In this document: positions 49,803-58,615 of the stretch, piece after piece
Numbering within the stretch: position 1 is the stretch's first letter
Layout: each line of letters begins with the position of its first letter
Assembly (NCBI RefSeq): GCF_900291015.1
Contig: NZ_OLKL01000037.1
Span: 1-64,000 of the forward strand
DNA: 64,000 bases
Source: Pseudomonas persica
GTDB taxonomy: Bacteria; Pseudomonadota; Gammaproteobacteria; Pseudomonadales; Pseudomonadaceae
Reading direction: 5' to 3'
Made by a program: the position numbers and the translations under genes
Notes under the pieces: model-generated
Database searches by the model: none
Told to the model about the DNA's origin: nothing
What the model saw: the letters and a program-made list of their open reading frames with translations, nothing else

Positions 49803-50858
49803 CTAATACCCGGTCATCTCCAGATACCCACGCCCACCCGTACTCCCGGTCAAGCGCACCGGCCCCTCCCAATACGGGAACCGCGTCTCCATCCAGGCCT
49901 GCGACTCCACAGCCTCGACTTGCACATCCACCCCATGCCCCGGTACCCGCACCCGCCATCGCGTCGGCACCTGCTTGCCGTTCCTTTGCCGGGCCCAGAC
50001 CAGCGCCTGCAGCTGAATCTGCGCCCCCTGCAACGCCACCACCTCACCCTGCGGGCCAACCCAGGTCCCGGCGCGATACGCCTCCCCCTGCACCTCGCGC
50101 ACCTGGAACAGCATCAACCTGGCGCCACTGTCTAGGTGCAGGGAAAACCAGTCCCACCCCGTCTGCCCGGCGGCCAGCGGCTGGCTACTCCATTCCCGGT
50201 CCAGCCAGGCCTGGCCGGTGACAGCGATGCACTGGCCGTCACGCTGCACTTCCCCGTTCACGCGATAAAACGGCTGACTGTAATAGTACGAAGCCTGCCC
50301 CTTGCCGGACTTCTCGCTGTAGCCCTGATCCCCGTGCAGCACCAAGGGCCGCTCACTGTGCAGTTGCAGGTCATAGCGAAAGCCTTCAGCACCGGCGACC
50401 ATTTGCAGATGCTCGATGCCACTGCTGCCCTGCAACGACCAGTCATTGATCCACGCCCGGAACGGCTGGGCCTGCACACCGGCCTGGCCGATACCGCCAC
50501 GTGCCAGGGTTTCGCCAGACTGATGACCGCCCGGGCCGGTCAGCGCCGCGTGCCCCATCCACAGGTTCGGGCTGTTCCAGCCGGCAGTCTCCGGGCCTGC
50601 GCGCAGGGCCGAGCGGAACAGCGTCCACTGCACGCCCCAGTCCCGTCCTTGGGCGTCCTGGAGGTTGGCGGTGACATACCACCATTCGATGCGAAAGCCA
50701 TCGTGGGCACCGTGGTCACGCGGAAATTCCAGGCGATGGTCGCGGCTTACCTGGCTGAATTCGCCCGCCTGCTGCCCGAGCCCGGCATAGCTTTGCTCGG
50801 CAGGCTGATCACAGCCGCCCAGCACCCCACACAGCAACAGCCACGCGCTACGCTTCAT
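49803..50858 (-). CDS. AttH-type lipocalin-like lipoprotein
   Basis: A protein of about 351 residues starting MKRSAWLLLCGVLGGCDQ: a lipoprotein signal with lipobox LGGC, the Cys being the first mature residue. The rest is a beta-rich, Trp/Gly-rich fold with IEWWYVTANLQD (about residues 57-68) and LDREWSSQPL, as in the AttH / carotenoid 1,2-hydratase (CrtC) family. It overlaps the FtsX-type permease gene, and its product probably works with that ABC system at the envelope. An enzymatic role is unproven; in other bacteria att genes have been linked to surface or secreted products. Confidence 0.82.
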   Translation of the reverse strand: MKRSAWLLLCGVLGGCDQPAEQSYAGLGQQAGEFSQVSRDHRLEFPRDHGAHDGFRIEWWYVTANLQDAQGRDWGVQWTLFRSALRAGPETAGWNSPNLWMGHAALTGPGGHQSGETLARGGIGQAGVQAQPFRAWINDWSLQGSSGIEHLQMVAGAEGFRYDLQLHSERPLVLHGDQGYSEKSGKGQASYYYSQPFYRVNGEVQRDGQCIAVTGQAWLDREWSSQPLAAGQTGWDWFSLHLDSGARLMLFQVREVQGEAYRAGTWVGPQGEVVALQGAQIQLQALVWARQRNGKQVPTRWRVRVPGHGVDVQVEAVESQAWMETRFPYWEGPVRLTGSTGGRGYLEMTGY

Positions 50859-53310
50859 CGGCAAACGGCCTCAACAGTTCGCGCGGCTGGCGAAGCGCCA
50901 GCTGCCACAGGGGCCAGGCGCTGGCCAACAGGCTGGTAAGCATGCCCAGCACGGCCAGTTGCAGCAGCTGCGCGGGGAACACGTAAAGCGGCAAACGCCA
51001 GCCGAATGCCTGCACGTTCACCACCGCGACCAGGCACCAGGCCAGCAGGATACCCAGCGGGATTGCCAGCAGCACGGTAAGGCTGCTCAGCAGCAGGGTC
51101 TGCCCAAGGCTCAGCCATACCAGATACGTGCGCCGCACGCCCAGCGCCCACAGCGGCGCCAACTGGCCCAGGCGGGTCTGGCCCAGGGTCAGCAGGTTGA
51201 TGAACAGCGCCACACCAGCCACGCCAAGGGTAAGGCTGTTGAGCGCAGCGGTGGCGGTGAAGGTGCGGTTGAACACATCGGTGGACCAGCGTTTCAGAAG
51301 CGCCTGCTCGACCACACGGCTGTCGTCCAGGGCAAAGCGCTGTTGCAATGCAGCCTTGAGCGCCGACACCTGCTCGGTCGCCAGATCGACACCCAACCCG
51401 GTCAGGGTTGCCTGCGGCCAGTGCCCGCGCAGCCAGCCGGCATTGACCAGTACGTGCCCTTTGGGGTTGCCGTAATCGGCGTAGATCCCCACAACGGTCA
51501 GAACAGGCGAAGTGTCTGCCGGTAGCCTCAGGCTATCGCCCAGCTGCAGTTTCAGTCGCCTGGCCAGCTGTTCACTGAGCATCACGGCCTGGCCACTGGC
51601 CAGTTGCTGCCAGGCCTGCTTGTGCTGCGCCAGCAATGGCCAGCGCGTGCGATAGACGGGGTGATCGACGATGCCCTGGACCTGCACCGGCCAGCCCTGC
51701 AGCTGCGTTTCCACACGCCAGCCGGGCAATACCACATCAACTGAAGGTTGCTGCCTGAGCCACTTGGCTATCTGCAAGCCCTGGGCGGTGTCCCTTGGGG
51801 TGACATACAGGTCGGCAGACAGGCGCAGGTCAAGCCAGCCGACAAAGGTCTTGCGAAAGCCCTCGGTCATGCTGCCCACGCCGACACTGGCGGCCAGCGC
51901 CAGCAACAGTGCCATCAACGCCAGGCTCAGGGCCGGCAGTTGCTGGCGGCTGTCGGCGACGAACCATTGCGACAAAGGCCGCCGGCAACGGCCTGCCAAC
52001 CAGGCCAGCAGCCGGTCGAGCAAGGCCGGCAGCAGCAGCGCCGCCGCCAGCAGCAAGCTTGCCAGCAGGCCGAACGCGCTGGGCAGGCTGTCGCCCAGCA
52101 CGCCACAGCCCAAGGCCAGCAACAGCAACAGGCCGGCCACCAGGGCCTGACGCCACAACCACGGCCCCTGCGCCAACCGCCACGCCTGAGGTTGCGCCAG
52201 TGCCAGCAACGGTAACCGAGCCGCACGCATTACACTGCCCAAGCCCGCCAGCAGTGCCCCCAGTACGCTCACCAGAACACCCATCAGCCACCACGCTGCA
52301 GGCAGGCTCAGTGTCCCGGCGACTTGGGCGCCATACAGGCCGCGCAAGCTGGCGGCGACATCGGGCAACAACCACGCGGCCAGTCCGTAACCACTGGCCA
52401 CCCCGGCCAGACCGCCCAGCACCGCGAACAGCCCCAGTTCCAGTACCAAGGCACACAGCAGGGTATGCAGGCCGATGCCGCAGGCGCGCAGGTTGCGGAT
52501 CAGGCCGCGCCGCTGTTCCAGTGCCAAACCGATTGCAGCATGGGCGATGAACAGGCCGACGACGAACGCCAGCAGGCCGAGGGCGGTCAGGTTGAGGTGG
52601 AAGCTGTCGGTCAGCCGCTGCAAACCGCCATCGTCCTGCTGGGGTTGCAGCTCAAGGTAAGGCGCGATATCCGCCGGCAACGGCCCCGGCGTGGCGGCCA
52701 CCAGCAAGCGCGACAACTGCCCGGGTGCGTGCAGCAACGCTTGGGCGTGACCGATATCGACCACGATCACCCCCGGCGCCAGCGCTGACTGTAAAACCAA
52801 CGGCGGCAGCAGCTGCCCTTCGCTGTCAGGTACTGACGCCCCCGGGCCTGCATTCAGCTGGCGCAAGGTGTCTGGCCCGACCCAGGCTTGCCCAGGCATG
52901 CCGATGAAGGCCTGCAGATCGAACGTTTGAGGCTGCACACCGGCGATACTGCTGGCCGGCGGCAGGCTCAACGGCTCGATGCCGACCAACCGCACGCTGC
53001 GCCCCGGCTCACCGGGCAAGCGCAAGCGCCCCTCCAGTACCGGCGTCACCGCCCAGCCCAAGCTGCGCAACTGCACGTACAGCGCCTGGTCGAAGCGCTC
53101 GCCATGGCGCGACACCAGTTGCGCCTGCAGCGGCCCGGCCAGCACCGCGCTGGCCCGGGCATAGTCGCTGCGTGCCTGGCTGTTCAGCGCCTGCACGCCG
53201 GTCCACAGCGCCGTGGCCAGCCACAGGCCGGTGACGATGCTGAAAAACTGCACGCGATGACGCCGCCAGTGGCTGAGCAGCGCCAACAAGGCCAGCGACA
53301 GCAGTCTCAT
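50848..53310 (-). CDS. ABC transporter permease, FtsX/MacB-like (AttFG-type)
   Basis: An 820-residue permease with one N-terminal helix (about 16-38) before a large periplasmic domain, then clusters of helices around 230-450 and a second FtsX-like set at the C-terminus (about 690-805), so two FtsX modules in one chain. There is no obvious export signal. The start shares a base with the ATPase stop (TGATG), so translation is coupled. Such permeases drive lipoprotein or peptide export through mechanotransmission rather than direct substrate transport. The partner genes suggest an AttEFGH-like system. Confidence 0.85.
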   Translation of the reverse strand: MRLLSLALLALLSHWRRHRVQFFSIVTGLWLATALWTGVQALNSQARSDYARASAVLAGPLQAQLVSRHGERFDQALYVQLRSLGWAVTPVLEGRLRLPGEPGRSVRLVGIEPLSLPPASSIAGVQPQTFDLQAFIGMPGQAWVGPDTLRQLNAGPGASVPDSEGQLLPPLVLQSALAPGVIVVDIGHAQALLHAPGQLSRLLVAATPGPLPADIAPYLELQPQQDDGGLQRLTDSFHLNLTALGLLAFVVGLFIAHAAIGLALEQRRGLIRNLRACGIGLHTLLCALVLELGLFAVLGGLAGVASGYGLAAWLLPDVAASLRGLYGAQVAGTLSLPAAWWLMGVLVSVLGALLAGLGSVMRAARLPLLALAQPQAWRLAQGPWLWRQALVAGLLLLLALGCGVLGDSLPSAFGLLASLLLAAALLLPALLDRLLAWLAGRCRRPLSQWFVADSRQQLPALSLALMALLLALAASVGVGSMTEGFRKTFVGWLDLRLSADLYVTPRDTAQGLQIAKWLRQQPSVDVVLPGWRVETQLQGWPVQVQGIVDHPVYRTRWPLLAQHKQAWQQLASGQAVMLSEQLARRLKLQLGDSLRLPADTSPVLTVVGIYADYGNPKGHVLVNAGWLRGHWPQATLTGLGVDLATEQVSALKAALQQRFALDDSRVVEQALLKRWSTDVFNRTFTATAALNSLTLGVAGVALFINLLTLGQTRLGQLAPLWALGVRRTYLVWLSLGQTLLLSSLTVLLAIPLGILLAWCLVAVVNVQAFGWRLPLYVFPAQLLQLAVLGMLTSLLASAWPLWQLALRQPRELLRPFADEA

Positions 53311-53975
53311 CAGCCCTGCTCAGGCCGCACGCGGCCGGCCTGCAGGTAACAACGCTGCTGCAAGCGCGCCGCCAGCCGCGGGCTGTGGGTCACCATCAGC
53401 ACACCACTGCCAGCCTCGGCGACCAGTTGCAGCAGCAGGCTCAAGACCTCGTCGCTGCTGGCCTCGTCAAGGCTGCCGGTGGGTTCGTCGGCCAGCAACC
53501 AGGCCGGGCGCCCAGCCAGGGCACGGCCGATGGCGACCCGCTGCTGCTGGCCGCCAGACAGCTGTTCCGGGTAACGCGCCAGCAAATCCGCCAAACCCAA
53601 GCGTTGCGCCAGGTAAGCGACCCAGTGCGGATCATGGCGAGCGGCCAGCCTGGCCTGGAACGCAAGGTTGTCCGCCACGTCCAGGCTGCTGATCAGGTTG
53701 TACTGCTGGAACACCAGGCCAATACCCTCGCGTCGCCACAGCGCCAGCGACGCCTCGGAACGGCTGTCGAGCGGGACGTCGTCGATCAGGATGCGACCAC
53801 TGTCGGCACGGTCCAGGCCGGCCACCAGGTGCAGCAAGGTGCTCTTGCCGCTGCCCGACTCACCCATCAGCGCCAGGCTGCTGCCGCGCGCCAGGCGCAA
53901 GTCGACGCCCTGCAGGACGGGGAGCGGGCCCTGGGGGGTGGCGAATGATTTGTGCAGTTGTTCGATGACCAGCAT
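53310..53975 (-). CDS. ABC transporter ATP-binding protein (LolD/MacB-like)
   Basis: A 221-residue ATPase: Walker A GESGSGKST (about residues 38-46), Q-loop in VFQQYNLISS, signature LSGGQQQRVAIGRAL (about 139-153), Walker B WLLADEPTGSLDE and the switch His in VMVTHSPRLA. It is of the MacB/LolD group. It is first in the operon with the 820-residue permease and the AttH-like lipoprotein. All nucleotide-binding motifs are intact. Confidence 0.93.
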   Translation of the reverse strand: MLVIEQLHKSFATPQGPLPVLQGVDLRLARGSSLALMGESGSGKSTLLHLVAGLDRADSGRILIDDVPLDSRSEASLALWRREGIGLVFQQYNLISSLDVADNLAFQARLAARHDPHWVAYLAQRLGLADLLARYPEQLSGGQQQRVAIGRALAGRPAWLLADEPTGSLDEASSDEVLSLLLQLVAEAGSGVLMVTHSPRLAARLQQRCYLQAGRVRPEQG

Positions 53976-54290
53976 CGACGGGCCTTGGTGGGTTCACGTG
54001 TCTTCTTAGGAATAGCAGGTTCGGGGCGATGCAAGTGCGTCGTTCCATCGGCAAGTTCCATCACCGCACCGGCGTCATGAACAAATCTTCATTTTGAGGG
54101 CGGGCCGCGTAATTACGGGCACGACAGCCATCCGCCCGGCAACAGCTACAGGCCTTCGCCTTGAGAGGGTCCAGTACCTTGCGTAGCATCACCGCCCCCC
54201 GGGCCCGCTATGCGGGCCATTCGCGGGCAAGCCCGCTCCCACAACAGCGCCCCCTTTACCCAACCACACCACCAGCAGACAGAACCGCCG
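53976..54290. other. ABC operon / mrdA divergent intergenic region
   Basis: 315 bp with no supported gene. Contents: two copies of GATGGAAC about 13 bp apart on the minus strand near 54045-54065 (upstream of the ABC operon), an AT-rich patch (AAATCTTCATTTTGAG) near 54085-54100, and a REP unit near 54200 before mrdA. Confidence 0.4.
54200..54244. repeat. REP unit before mrdA
   Basis: GGGCCCGCTATGCGGGCC stem-loop followed by TTCGCGGGCAAGCCCGCTCC. It ends 47 bp before the start codon of the penicillin-binding protein, so it lies within or just upstream of its leader. Confidence 0.75.
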
Positions 54291-56186
54291 ATGCCGCAAC
54301 CCATCCCCCTAAAGGACCACGAAAAGGAAAAGCACCTGGTCAACCGCCGGCTTCTGGCCTGCGCTGCCCTGGTCTTCTGCCTGGTCGCCGTCCTGGTGGG
54401 CCGGCTCTATGTACTGCAGGTGCTGCAGCACGACCAGCAGACCGCCGTGTCGGAAAACAACCGCGTGCACGTACTGCCTATCGCCCCCGAACGGGGGCTG
54501 ATCTACGACCGCAATGGCGTGGTGCTGGCCGACAACAAGCCCAGCTTCGACCTGACCATGACCCGCGAACGGGCCGGCGGCGACACGGCCAAGGTACTCG
54601 ACACCCTGGCGCAGGTGCTGAAGCTGACCGACGACGAGCGCAAGCAGTTCGATAAGGACCTGCGCCGTGGCCGCAAGCCGTTCGAGCCGGTGACCCTGAT
54701 GGTCGGCCTGAGCGAAGAGCAGATCGCCCTGGTAGCGGTGAACCAGTTCCGCCTGCCAGGCCTGGAGGTGGAACCACAGTTCATCCGCGAGTACCCGCTG
54801 GCCGAGCATTTCGCCCACTCGGTGGGCTATGTGGGGCGCATCAACGAGAAAGAGGCCAAGGCCCTCGACAGCACCGAATACCGGGGCACCCAGTCGATCG
54901 GCAAGACCGGCATCGAGCACTTCTACGAAAGCCAGTTGCACGGCCACGTGGGCTACGAGGAGGTCGAGACCAACGCCCAGGGCCGGGTGATGCGCGTGCT
55001 CGACCACAAGGCCCCGACCCCGGGCCAGAACATTGTCCTGACCCTGGACGCCCACCTGCAACTGGCCGCGGAAAAGGCCCTGGGCGACCGCCGTGGCTCG
55101 GTAGTGGTGCTTGACCCGGCCAATGGCGACGTGCTGGCGATGGTCAGCAACCCCAGCTTCGACCCCAACCTGTTCGTCAAGGGTATCAGCTTCAAACAGT
55201 ACGCCGCCCTGCGCGACTCCATCGACCGCCCACTGTTCAACCGCGTGCTGCGCGGCCTGTATGCTCCCGGTTCGACGGTGAAGCCGGAGGTGGCCATCGC
55301 CGGCCTCGACAGCGGCGTGATCACCCCGGGCAGCCGGGTGTTCGACCCGGGCTACTACGAGCTGCCCAACTACGACCACAAGTACCGCAACTGGAACCGC
55401 AGCGGCGACGGCTGGGTGGATATGTACACCGCCATCATGCGTTCCAACGACACCTATTTCTACGACCTGGCGCACAAGCTGGGCATCGACCGCCTGCACG
55501 ACTACATGGCCGAGTTCGGCCTGGGCCAGAAAGTGTCGCTGGACATGTTCGAGGAAGCGCCCGGGCTGATGCCATCGGCCGAGTGGAAGCGCGCCACCCG
55601 GCGCCAGGCCTGGTTCCCGGGCGAGACGCTGATCCTGGGCATCGGCCAGGGCTACATGCAAGTCACCCCGCTGCAGCTGGCCCAGGCCACCAGCCTGCTG
55701 GCGAGCAAGGGCGTGTGGCACCGCCCGCACCTGGCCATGACCGTGGGCGGCGCTACGCCGGTCGACCCCAACCCGATGCCCGATATCGTGCTGCACGACA
55801 GGCACGCCTGGGACCAGGTCAGCCAGGGCATGCAGATGGTCATGCACGACCCGCGCGGCATCGCCCGCGCGGCCGCCGCCGGCGTGCAGTACCGGATTGC
55901 CGGCAAGAGCGGCACCGCGCAGGTGGTGGCGATCAAGCAGGGCGAGCGCTACAACCGCGACAAGACCCTGGAGCGGCACCGCGACAACGCCCTGTTCGTC
56001 GGCTTTGCTCCGGCTGATCACCCGAGTGTGGTGGTGGCGGTGATGATCGAGAACGGCGAGGCCGGTGGACGGGTGGCGGGGCCAGTGGTGCGGGAGGTGA
56101 TGGATGCCTATCTGCTGGATGAGCAGGGGCATCTGAAGCCAGAGTATGCGGCTGGGGTAGCGCCTCGCAGCGTGCCGCACACCTGA
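54291..56186 (+). CDS. mrdA: Penicillin-binding protein 2 (peptidoglycan transpeptidase)
   Basis: A 631-residue class B penicillin-binding protein. A short cytosolic tail, one transmembrane helix (about 21-42), the PBP dimerisation domain (about 60-240) and the transpeptidase domain with Ser328-x-x-Lys331 (YAPGSTVKPE), Ser-Asn-Asp at 385-387 and Lys539-Ser-Gly-Thr (AGKSGTAQ). All catalytic motifs are intact. PBP2 makes side-wall cross-links with RodA and MreBCD, but no rodA or rlpA-type gene is adjacent, unlike the usual rod-shape cluster. It is therefore probably the second PBP2 copy known in P. putida. ATG 54291 is chosen because the preceding frame is REP sequence. Confidence 0.93.
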   Translation: MPQPIPLKDHEKEKHLVNRRLLACAALVFCLVAVLVGRLYVLQVLQHDQQTAVSENNRVHVLPIAPERGLIYDRNGVVLADNKPSFDLTMTRERAGGDTAKVLDTLAQVLKLTDDERKQFDKDLRRGRKPFEPVTLMVGLSEEQIALVAVNQFRLPGLEVEPQFIREYPLAEHFAHSVGYVGRINEKEAKALDSTEYRGTQSIGKTGIEHFYESQLHGHVGYEEVETNAQGRVMRVLDHKAPTPGQNIVLTLDAHLQLAAEKALGDRRGSVVVLDPANGDVLAMVSNPSFDPNLFVKGISFKQYAALRDSIDRPLFNRVLRGLYAPGSTVKPEVAIAGLDSGVITPGSRVFDPGYYELPNYDHKYRNWNRSGDGWVDMYTAIMRSNDTYFYDLAHKLGIDRLHDYMAEFGLGQKVSLDMFEEAPGLMPSAEWKRATRRQAWFPGETLILGIGQGYMQVTPLQLAQATSLLASKGVWHRPHLAMTVGGATPVDPNPMPDIVLHDRHAWDQVSQGMQMVMHDPRGIARAAAAGVQYRIAGKSGTAQVVAIKQGERYNRDKTLERHRDNALFVGFAPADHPSVVVAVMIENGEAGGRVAGPVVREVMDAYLLDEQGHLKPEYAAGVAPRSVPHT

Positions 56187-56410
56187 GACTTTTGCCGGCG
56201 ATTTCCGGCTACCCGTGGGGCGACCTGCTAACCAACGCGGCCTTCCATCTGCAACGGTTGAAGGAGACCCTTCAGCGCCCGCCGGCCATATATTTCAGAA
56301 TGTTTCTTGATTTTTGAGCGTAGCCACGCCGCTGCGCTTGTCACCAACCGGTCATCAGAATGGCTGACTCGCCAAAGGCCACGACGCCGTGGCCTGGCGA
56401 GCCGGATTGC
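56187..56410. other. Convergent mrdA/GST intergenic segment
   Basis: 224 bp between convergent genes. It carries short GC-rich inverted repeats but no clear T-tract terminator or REP unit. Confidence 0.4.
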
Positions 56411-57037
56411 TCAGGATGCCGCGCGCGGCATCAGCTCATACGGGTGCTTCCACCCTGGCAACGCCTGGATCCGCGCCTTCCATGCCTCGATGTGGGTGAA
56501 CTGTGCCAAGGGAATGCCAGTGTCCTCCGGCATGAACACATACCCGGCCAACGACAGGTCAGCGATAGTCAACCGGCCACCGACCATGAACGGCGTCTTC
56601 GCCAGGTGCGCGTCGACAATACGGTAAGCCGCCATGGCACGTTCACGCAGGAACCGGGTCACCTCCGTTTCGCCGGTTTGCTTCAGGCAGAAAAGAAAGC
56701 GCAGCGCCGCGTAGTAGCTGGTGAACTTGTGGTTGTCGAACAGCATCCAGCGCCAGATCTCGCGCTTTTCGTCTTCGTCGCGGGGGCCGAACTGCCCGGT
56801 TTTCTCGGCGAGATATTCAAGGATCAGCGCAGACTGGGTGAAGGATTTGCCGGCGTGTTCCAGCACCGGCACCTCGCCCTGCTCGTTCACTTCGTCGCGC
56901 CAGGCTTGTTCGCGGGTTTGGCCATGGAAGAAATCGACGAACACCGGCTGCCAGTCCTGGCCGGTGAGTTCAAGCATCAGTGCGGCCTTGTAGGCGTTAC
57001 CGGATTCGGCGAAACAATGCAGCTTGTAGTCGGGCAT
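56411..57037 (-). CDS. Glutathione S-transferase family protein
   Basis: A 208-residue GST. The N-terminal thioredoxin-like domain (1-80) has YKLHCFAESGNAYKAALMLE at its start and the cis-Pro strand EVPVLEHAG, followed by SALILEYLAE. The C-terminal helical domain has MVGGRLTIADLSLAGYVF, with the conserved helix N-cap Asp. The likely catalytic position is Ser11, in the AESGN segment, or a nearby residue. The substrate is unknown. It converges with mrdA. Confidence 0.9.
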   Translation of the reverse strand: MPDYKLHCFAESGNAYKAALMLELTGQDWQPVFVDFFHGQTREQAWRDEVNEQGEVPVLEHAGKSFTQSALILEYLAEKTGQFGPRDEDEKREIWRWMLFDNHKFTSYYAALRFLFCLKQTGETEVTRFLRERAMAAYRIVDAHLAKTPFMVGGRLTIADLSLAGYVFMPEDTGIPLAQFTHIEAWKARIQALPGWKHPYELMPRAAS

Positions 57038-57215
57038 GGGCGAGAACCTTCAGTATCCGTTGAATGATTGGGCCATCAGCCCGAGCAAATCACGCCTGAC
57101 TCGACAGGGTCAATGCCTGTTTCCGGGACGAACAAGGGAACTACCACCGTACCTGCGCTTTCTTAAACACTGAGTGGTTTAATTACTTGGGCTTCACGCT
57201 ACTGGAGAACACACC

Positions 57216-57533
57216 ATGCGCCACCTACTCCTCGCCCCTGCGCTGCTGCTCCTGCTGCCTGCCGGTGCTGCCCTGGCTGACGTCGACGCGGGCGACGTCG
57301 CCACCTCGGCCGGTGTTTCCGCCTCGCTTTACTCGACCTTCAAGGACGACAAACGGATCATCCCGGCGCGTGACGAGCTTTCGGCCTACGTCGCCAGCGG
57401 TGGTGCAATCCGTGGTGCTTATGTGGAGTCGGCACTGGAACAAGCCCGCAAGGACCACCCTGGCCTGCAGGCCAATGATGAAGAGCTGGCCCGTGCCCTC
57501 CTCTCGCAGGATGACCGCATAGCCGATCATTGA
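57216..57533 (+). CDS. DUF2388-family exported small protein
   Basis: A 105-residue protein with a signal peptide (MRHLLLAPALLLLLPAGAALA, cleaved after about residue 21). The mature part contains FKDDKRIIPARDELSAYVAS and GGAIRGAYVESALEQ, the hallmark of the Pseudomonas DUF2388 family. No cysteines or metal motifs are seen. The function is unknown; a periplasmic location is inferred. It is a single gene followed by a REPIN. A GGAG box lies near the ATG. Confidence 0.82.
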   Translation: MRHLLLAPALLLLLPAGAALADVDAGDVATSAGVSASLYSTFKDDKRIIPARDELSAYVASGGAIRGAYVESALEQARKDHPGLQANDEELARALLSQDDRIADH

Positions 57534-57546
57534 GGTAAGCCTGTAC

Positions 57547-57643
57547 CGGCCCTTTCGCGGGTGAACCCGCTCCCACAGGGACCGCACCGGTCTCAAATCC
57601 AGTGAGGTTCCTGTGGGAGCGGGTTCACCCGCGAAAGGGCCGG
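57547..57643. repeat. REPIN with perfect 34-bp arms
   Basis: CCGGCCCTTTCGCGGGTGAA ... CCCGCTCCCACAGG is answered by its exact inverse across about 30 bp. This is one of the least degenerate pairs in the window, which suggests recent arrival or constraint. It lies between the converging DUF2388 and glcC genes. Confidence 0.9.
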
Positions 57644-57655
57644 CTCAGGCCTGCC

Positions 57656-58420
57656 TCACCCCCAGCCATCCATGCGCATGGTCGCCCGCACCAAGCGCTG
57701 CTCTTCTTGCTCGATCTCCCGCAAACTGTCGCGGATCCCGTTGATATGCTCGCGCGCCGCCCGCTGCGCCTGCTCGGGCAACTGCTCCATCACTGCGTGA
57801 TACAACCGCGCATGCTGGCGGTCGATCTGGCGCTTCTGCGCCGGTCGGCAATACAGGTTGTTGACCGAGGCGAACACCGTGCTCAAGGTCAGGTCACTGA
57901 GCGATTGCAAGGTATGCACCAGCACCGGGTTGTGCGACGCCTCGCTGATCGCCCGGTGAAAGGCATGGTCGCGGCGGGCATGTTCACGGGCATCGAGCGC
58001 TTCGGCGGCTTCGTGCGCAGCCAGCATTTCTTCATAGCGCCGGCGGATCAGCAAACGGTCGACTTCGGTGGCCCGCAACGCCGCCAGGCGTGCCGATTCG
58101 GCCTCCAGCAACGCCCGCACTTCCAGCAAGTCGAACAGCGTGCGCGGCTGCGAGCTGAACAGGTGCATCAACGGCGTGGCAAGCGCCTGGCCCGTCAGGT
58201 CGGCGACGAACGAGCCCCGCCCCTGCTCGGTGTCGATGATGCCGCGCCCGCGCAGGATGCGCAGGCCTTCACGCAGTGCCGAGCGCGAGCAGCCCAGTTT
58301 GTCCACCAGACGTCGCTCCGACGGCAGGGCCTGGCCCACCTTGAGTACGCCTTCGACGATCAACCGCTCGACCCGTTCGGCCACCTGGTCGGCGACCTTG
58401 GCCTTGCCTTCAGTTCCCAC
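57656..58420 (-). CDS. glcC: Glycolate-responsive GntR/FadR regulator
   Basis: A 254-residue regulator. The N-terminal winged helix-turn-helix has KVADQVAERVERLIVEGVLK and LPSERRLVDKLGCSRSALRE; the C-terminal FCD (FadR-type) ligand domain has the metal/ligand helices with RRDHAFHRAISEASHNP. The start is GTG, not the upstream ATG: GGAGG lies 7 nt before the GTG, and the upstream frame would run through an operator. It is divergent from glcDEFG-glcB and separated from glcD by two identical palindromes, so it probably activates the glc operon when glycolate is present. Confidence 0.9.
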   Translation of the reverse strand: MGTEGKAKVADQVAERVERLIVEGVLKVGQALPSERRLVDKLGCSRSALREGLRILRGRGIIDTEQGRGSFVADLTGQALATPLMHLFSSQPRTLFDLLEVRALLEAESARLAALRATEVDRLLIRRRYEEMLAAHEAAEALDAREHARRDHAFHRAISEASHNPVLVHTLQSLSDLTLSTVFASVNNLYCRPAQKRQIDRQHARLYHAVMEQLPEQAQRAAREHINGIRDSLREIEQEEQRLVRATMRMDGWG

Positions 58421-58432
58421 TGCGCACCCTCC

Positions 58433-58449
58433 AACTGGTAGGACCAGTT
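58433..58449. promoter_or_regulatory. GlcC operator candidate 1
   Basis: AACTGGTAGGACCAGTT is a perfect palindrome with 7-bp arms and a 3-bp spacer; its core, TGGT-N3-ACCA, is the FadR/GntR-group consensus. It lies 13 bp from the glcC start codon, overlapping the GGAGG region, so it may control glcC. Confidence 0.7.
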
Positions 58450-58507
58450 TGCTCACCTGCCTCAATCTAGCCAGGCAAAGCCGTCAATAACCAGTACCCG
58501 CCGCAAA

Positions 58508-58524
58508 AACTGGTAGGACCAGTT
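58508..58524. promoter_or_regulatory. GlcC operator candidate 2
   Basis: A second, identical AACTGGTAGGACCAGTT, 75 bp from the first centre to centre and 92 bp upstream of the glcD start. This is a suitable place for an activator of glcD transcription. Confidence 0.72.
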
Positions 58525-58615
58525 CACCCCGCACTCGACCCCCGCCGCTGCCACGCGCAGGCTGCAAGGGTGAGCGCTTTGCCAACAACAACAAAAACCG
58601 TTGCCGAGTGAGCCG

